From positions 49,160 to 113,159 of the forward strand of contig JAJOZX010012091.1 in NCBI GenBank assembly GCA_023014485.1: a DNA stretch of 64,000 nucleotides, written 5' to 3'. Made by a program: the position numbers and the translations under genes. The notes beneath the pieces were generated by a model that had not been told where the DNA came from, searched no databases, and was given only the letters and a program-made list of their open reading frames with translations. Below are positions 62,683 through 64,000 of the stretch, in pieces. The stretch is from Bathynomus jamesi (Eukaryota; Arthropoda; Malacostraca; Isopoda; Cirolanidae). The stretch's first letter is position 1, and every line of letters starts with the position of its first letter.

Positions 62683-63431
62683 TTAACAAGGGTTAATGAG
62701 AGGCAAAAGAAATTTTAACATGATGTCGTCAATGTTATACGTCCCCGCACTGTTACTGAAAGTGTTTTTAAAATGAATAAATGCACATTCTAGAATATTT
62801 CTTTCTATTATATCTCTGTTTTTAACAAGCGCTTTAGAACTATCCCACTTGATGCTATGCTTACATCTATACATATGGTTAAATAAAGCATTGGAAGTAT
62901 TAGCTGTTCTACACGCATATTTATGCTGTTTTACCCTAATATCTAACGTTTTACCGGTTTGGCCTATATATACTGAGTTACATTGTGTACATCCAATCGA
63001 ATACACACAGCCAACAACATTATCAGGGCTATTCTTTATTAGGCGTGATTTAACAGTATTATTATACTTAAAGATTACATTAATGCCAATTGCTTTAAGT
63101 ACAGTTGGAAGGTATTGAAAATTAACATGGTAAGGTAGGCTAAGGATATTTTTACGCTGAAATTCCTTTACAATTACATTATTATAATACCTATTCTTGG
63201 CTTTCTTAAGACAGTTATCTAAAAATGAAGTAGGATAACATAATTTAGTACCAATATTCAGTTGAGGACTGACAACTCTCAATGCTCGAAGAAACATAGC
63301 AGAGAAAATAGAGGATTTAATCGAAGGATGATGGTCAGAATAAAAATGCACATAAGAGTTATTATTAGTAGGCTTACGGTAGACTTCATATTTGAACTGA
63401 TTGGAGCATCTCCAAATTTGATAACTTTCAA
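62683..63431 (-). pseudogene. Penelope C-terminus: RT end and GIY-YIG endonuclease, 5'-truncated
   Basis: Reading from 63431: FKYEVYRKPTNNNSYVHFYS, the conserved stretch after the RT domain. Then FLRALRVVSPQ, FLDNCLKKAKNRYYNNVIV, IFKYNNTVKSRLIKNSPDNV and the endonuclease VYSIGCTQCNSVYIGQTGKT (GIY-YIG variant with the CX2C pair), LDIRVKQHKYACRT and ERNILECAFIHF with the distal Glu, ending LKFLLPLINPC. The frame is open through this part, so the copy is young, but the catalytic RT is absent. The decayed fragment at 6.03-6.33 kb is the same family. Confidence 0.9.
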
Positions 63432-63574
63432 TAACAGTGCGGGGACGTATAACATTGACGACATCATGTTAAAATTTCTTTTGCCTCTCATTAGCCCTTG
63501 TTAAGTATGTGCTAATTGTTTTGGTTTTCCTGTACGTTGTATATATTTATGGGCTTCTCGCCTTTTATCTTCAT

Positions 63575-63612
63575 TCCCTGACGAGGTGTAGCTTTGAATA
63601 CACGAAAGGCCT
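63575..63612 (+). ncRNA. Hammerhead-like motif, right arm of the Penelope element
   Basis: CTGACGA at 63578-63584 and GAAA at 63604-63607 flank the hairpin GTGT/ACAC. The two arms thus carry opposed copies. Hammerhead ribozymes are described in Penelope pLTRs; stem I, stem III and the cleavage site were not verified. Confidence 0.5.
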
Positions 63613-63649
63613 TGGAATCGTTTTTCTTTTTCCTTGTGGGTTTGCAGCA

Positions 63650-63671
63650 TATATATATATATATATATATA
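63650..63671. repeat. (TA)n microsatellite
   Basis: TA tract directly outside the right Penelope arm, continued by GTGTGTGT. Confidence 0.9.
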
Positions 63672-63776
63672 GTGTGTGTGTGTCTGTCTACATATTTCCA
63701 TTCCTTTATTTATATTTTTAAAAAAGAAAAGAATAAGCAAAACTTTGTGTGTGTGTGTGTTAATTTTGAAAAATGT

Positions 63777-63805
63777 ATAATAATAATAATAATAATAATA
63801 ATAAT
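63777..63805. repeat. (AAT)n microsatellite
   Basis: About ten AAT/ATA units. The remaining 200 bp to the window edge shows no gene. Confidence 0.9.
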
Positions 63806-64000
63806 CATATTATATCCTTCCATTTTTTATTCATTCATTTCAATAACTAAGATGATGATGATGCCATACAAATTAAACGTAGAGACATAAACAACGCATT
63901 TAATAAAATAGAATTTTATATACATTTCAGTAGCAAGGGACCAAATTGAAGGAGTCGAGCGAAGGATTTGCCGAGACAGAGAGAGTCTTTGAGAGAGAGA

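Larger units (their letters stand above)
62500..63655 (-). mobile_element. Penelope-like element with about 220-bp inverted ends
   Basis: 62529-62755 is the near-exact reverse complement of 63432-63649. Each arm contains the end of the ORF (AGTYNIDDIMLKFLLPLI) and a pLTR with hammerhead-like motif, so the right arm is the 3' end of another copy joined in inverse orientation to a 5'-truncated element. Such inverted junctions are known for Penelope insertions. Outer flanks are (TA)n at 62469-62488 and 63650-63671. Confidence 0.88.

Noticed and set aside
1..64000. LTR retrotransposons
   Set aside because: I looked for long direct terminal repeats with TG...CA ends and for protease or integrase motifs and saw none. 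All retroelements here are LINE, SINE or Penelope type.

Overview
The window reads as nuclear DNA of an animal, most likely an arthropod and perhaps a crustacean. It is AT-rich and intron-bearing, packed with (TA)n microsatellites and several transposon superfamilies. It carries multicopy gene families that I know only from arthropod genomes, where they are uncharacterised. The species cannot be fixed from the sequence, and I see no conserved single-copy host gene, rRNA or true tRNA gene.

Layout. 1-6.5 kb: two decayed copies of a ZAD-like zinc-finger family on the minus strand (one split by a hAT element with a perfect 8-bp target duplication), an inverted-repeat mariner remnant, a decayed DDE-like gene on the plus strand and a Penelope fragment. 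6.6-14.7 kb: a two-headed tRNA-derived SINE, then a GC-rich I-type LINE on the minus strand. An apparently intact D37E Tc1/mariner transposon sits in that LINE at a TA site. 15.5-18.3 kb: LINE remnants, including an RTE element with a 17-bp target duplication. 18.8-20.4 kb: a 510-codon frame with 21 in-frame TAA/TAG and no TGA before its terminal TGA. 20.75-23.1 kb: a perfect 39-bp triplicate and a BED/hAT transposase. 23.8-30.2 kb: a deleted mariner, a 3.2-kb inverted-repeat DDE-like element with an intron, and a Penelope element with GIY-YIG endonuclease and inverted terminal repeats. 30.5-32.7 kb: the best copy of the ZAD-like family. 33-36 kb: a mariner MITE, head-to-head Penelope halves and a gene related to the DDE-like family. 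37.2-43.6 kb: a full-length second copy of the I-type LINE with a target duplication. 44-56 kb: mostly AT-rich DNA with nested hAT elements, a long hairpin and a CR1-like LINE. 56.6-61.1 kb: LINE fragments, a tandem repeat and an intact CR1/L2-like ORF2. 61.2-63.8 kb: a small poly(A) retroposon, a deleted mariner and a Penelope element with about 220-bp inverted ends.

How the parts relate. Nothing resembles an operon. The functional links are parasitic. The CR1/L2-like LINE probably mobilises the SINE, because they share a 3' tail. Intact transposases may mobilise deleted relatives. Several insertions can be undone on paper to give continuous reading frames. The item most worth testing is the 18.8-20.4 kb frame, which looks like a gene only if UAA and UAG are read as glutamine.
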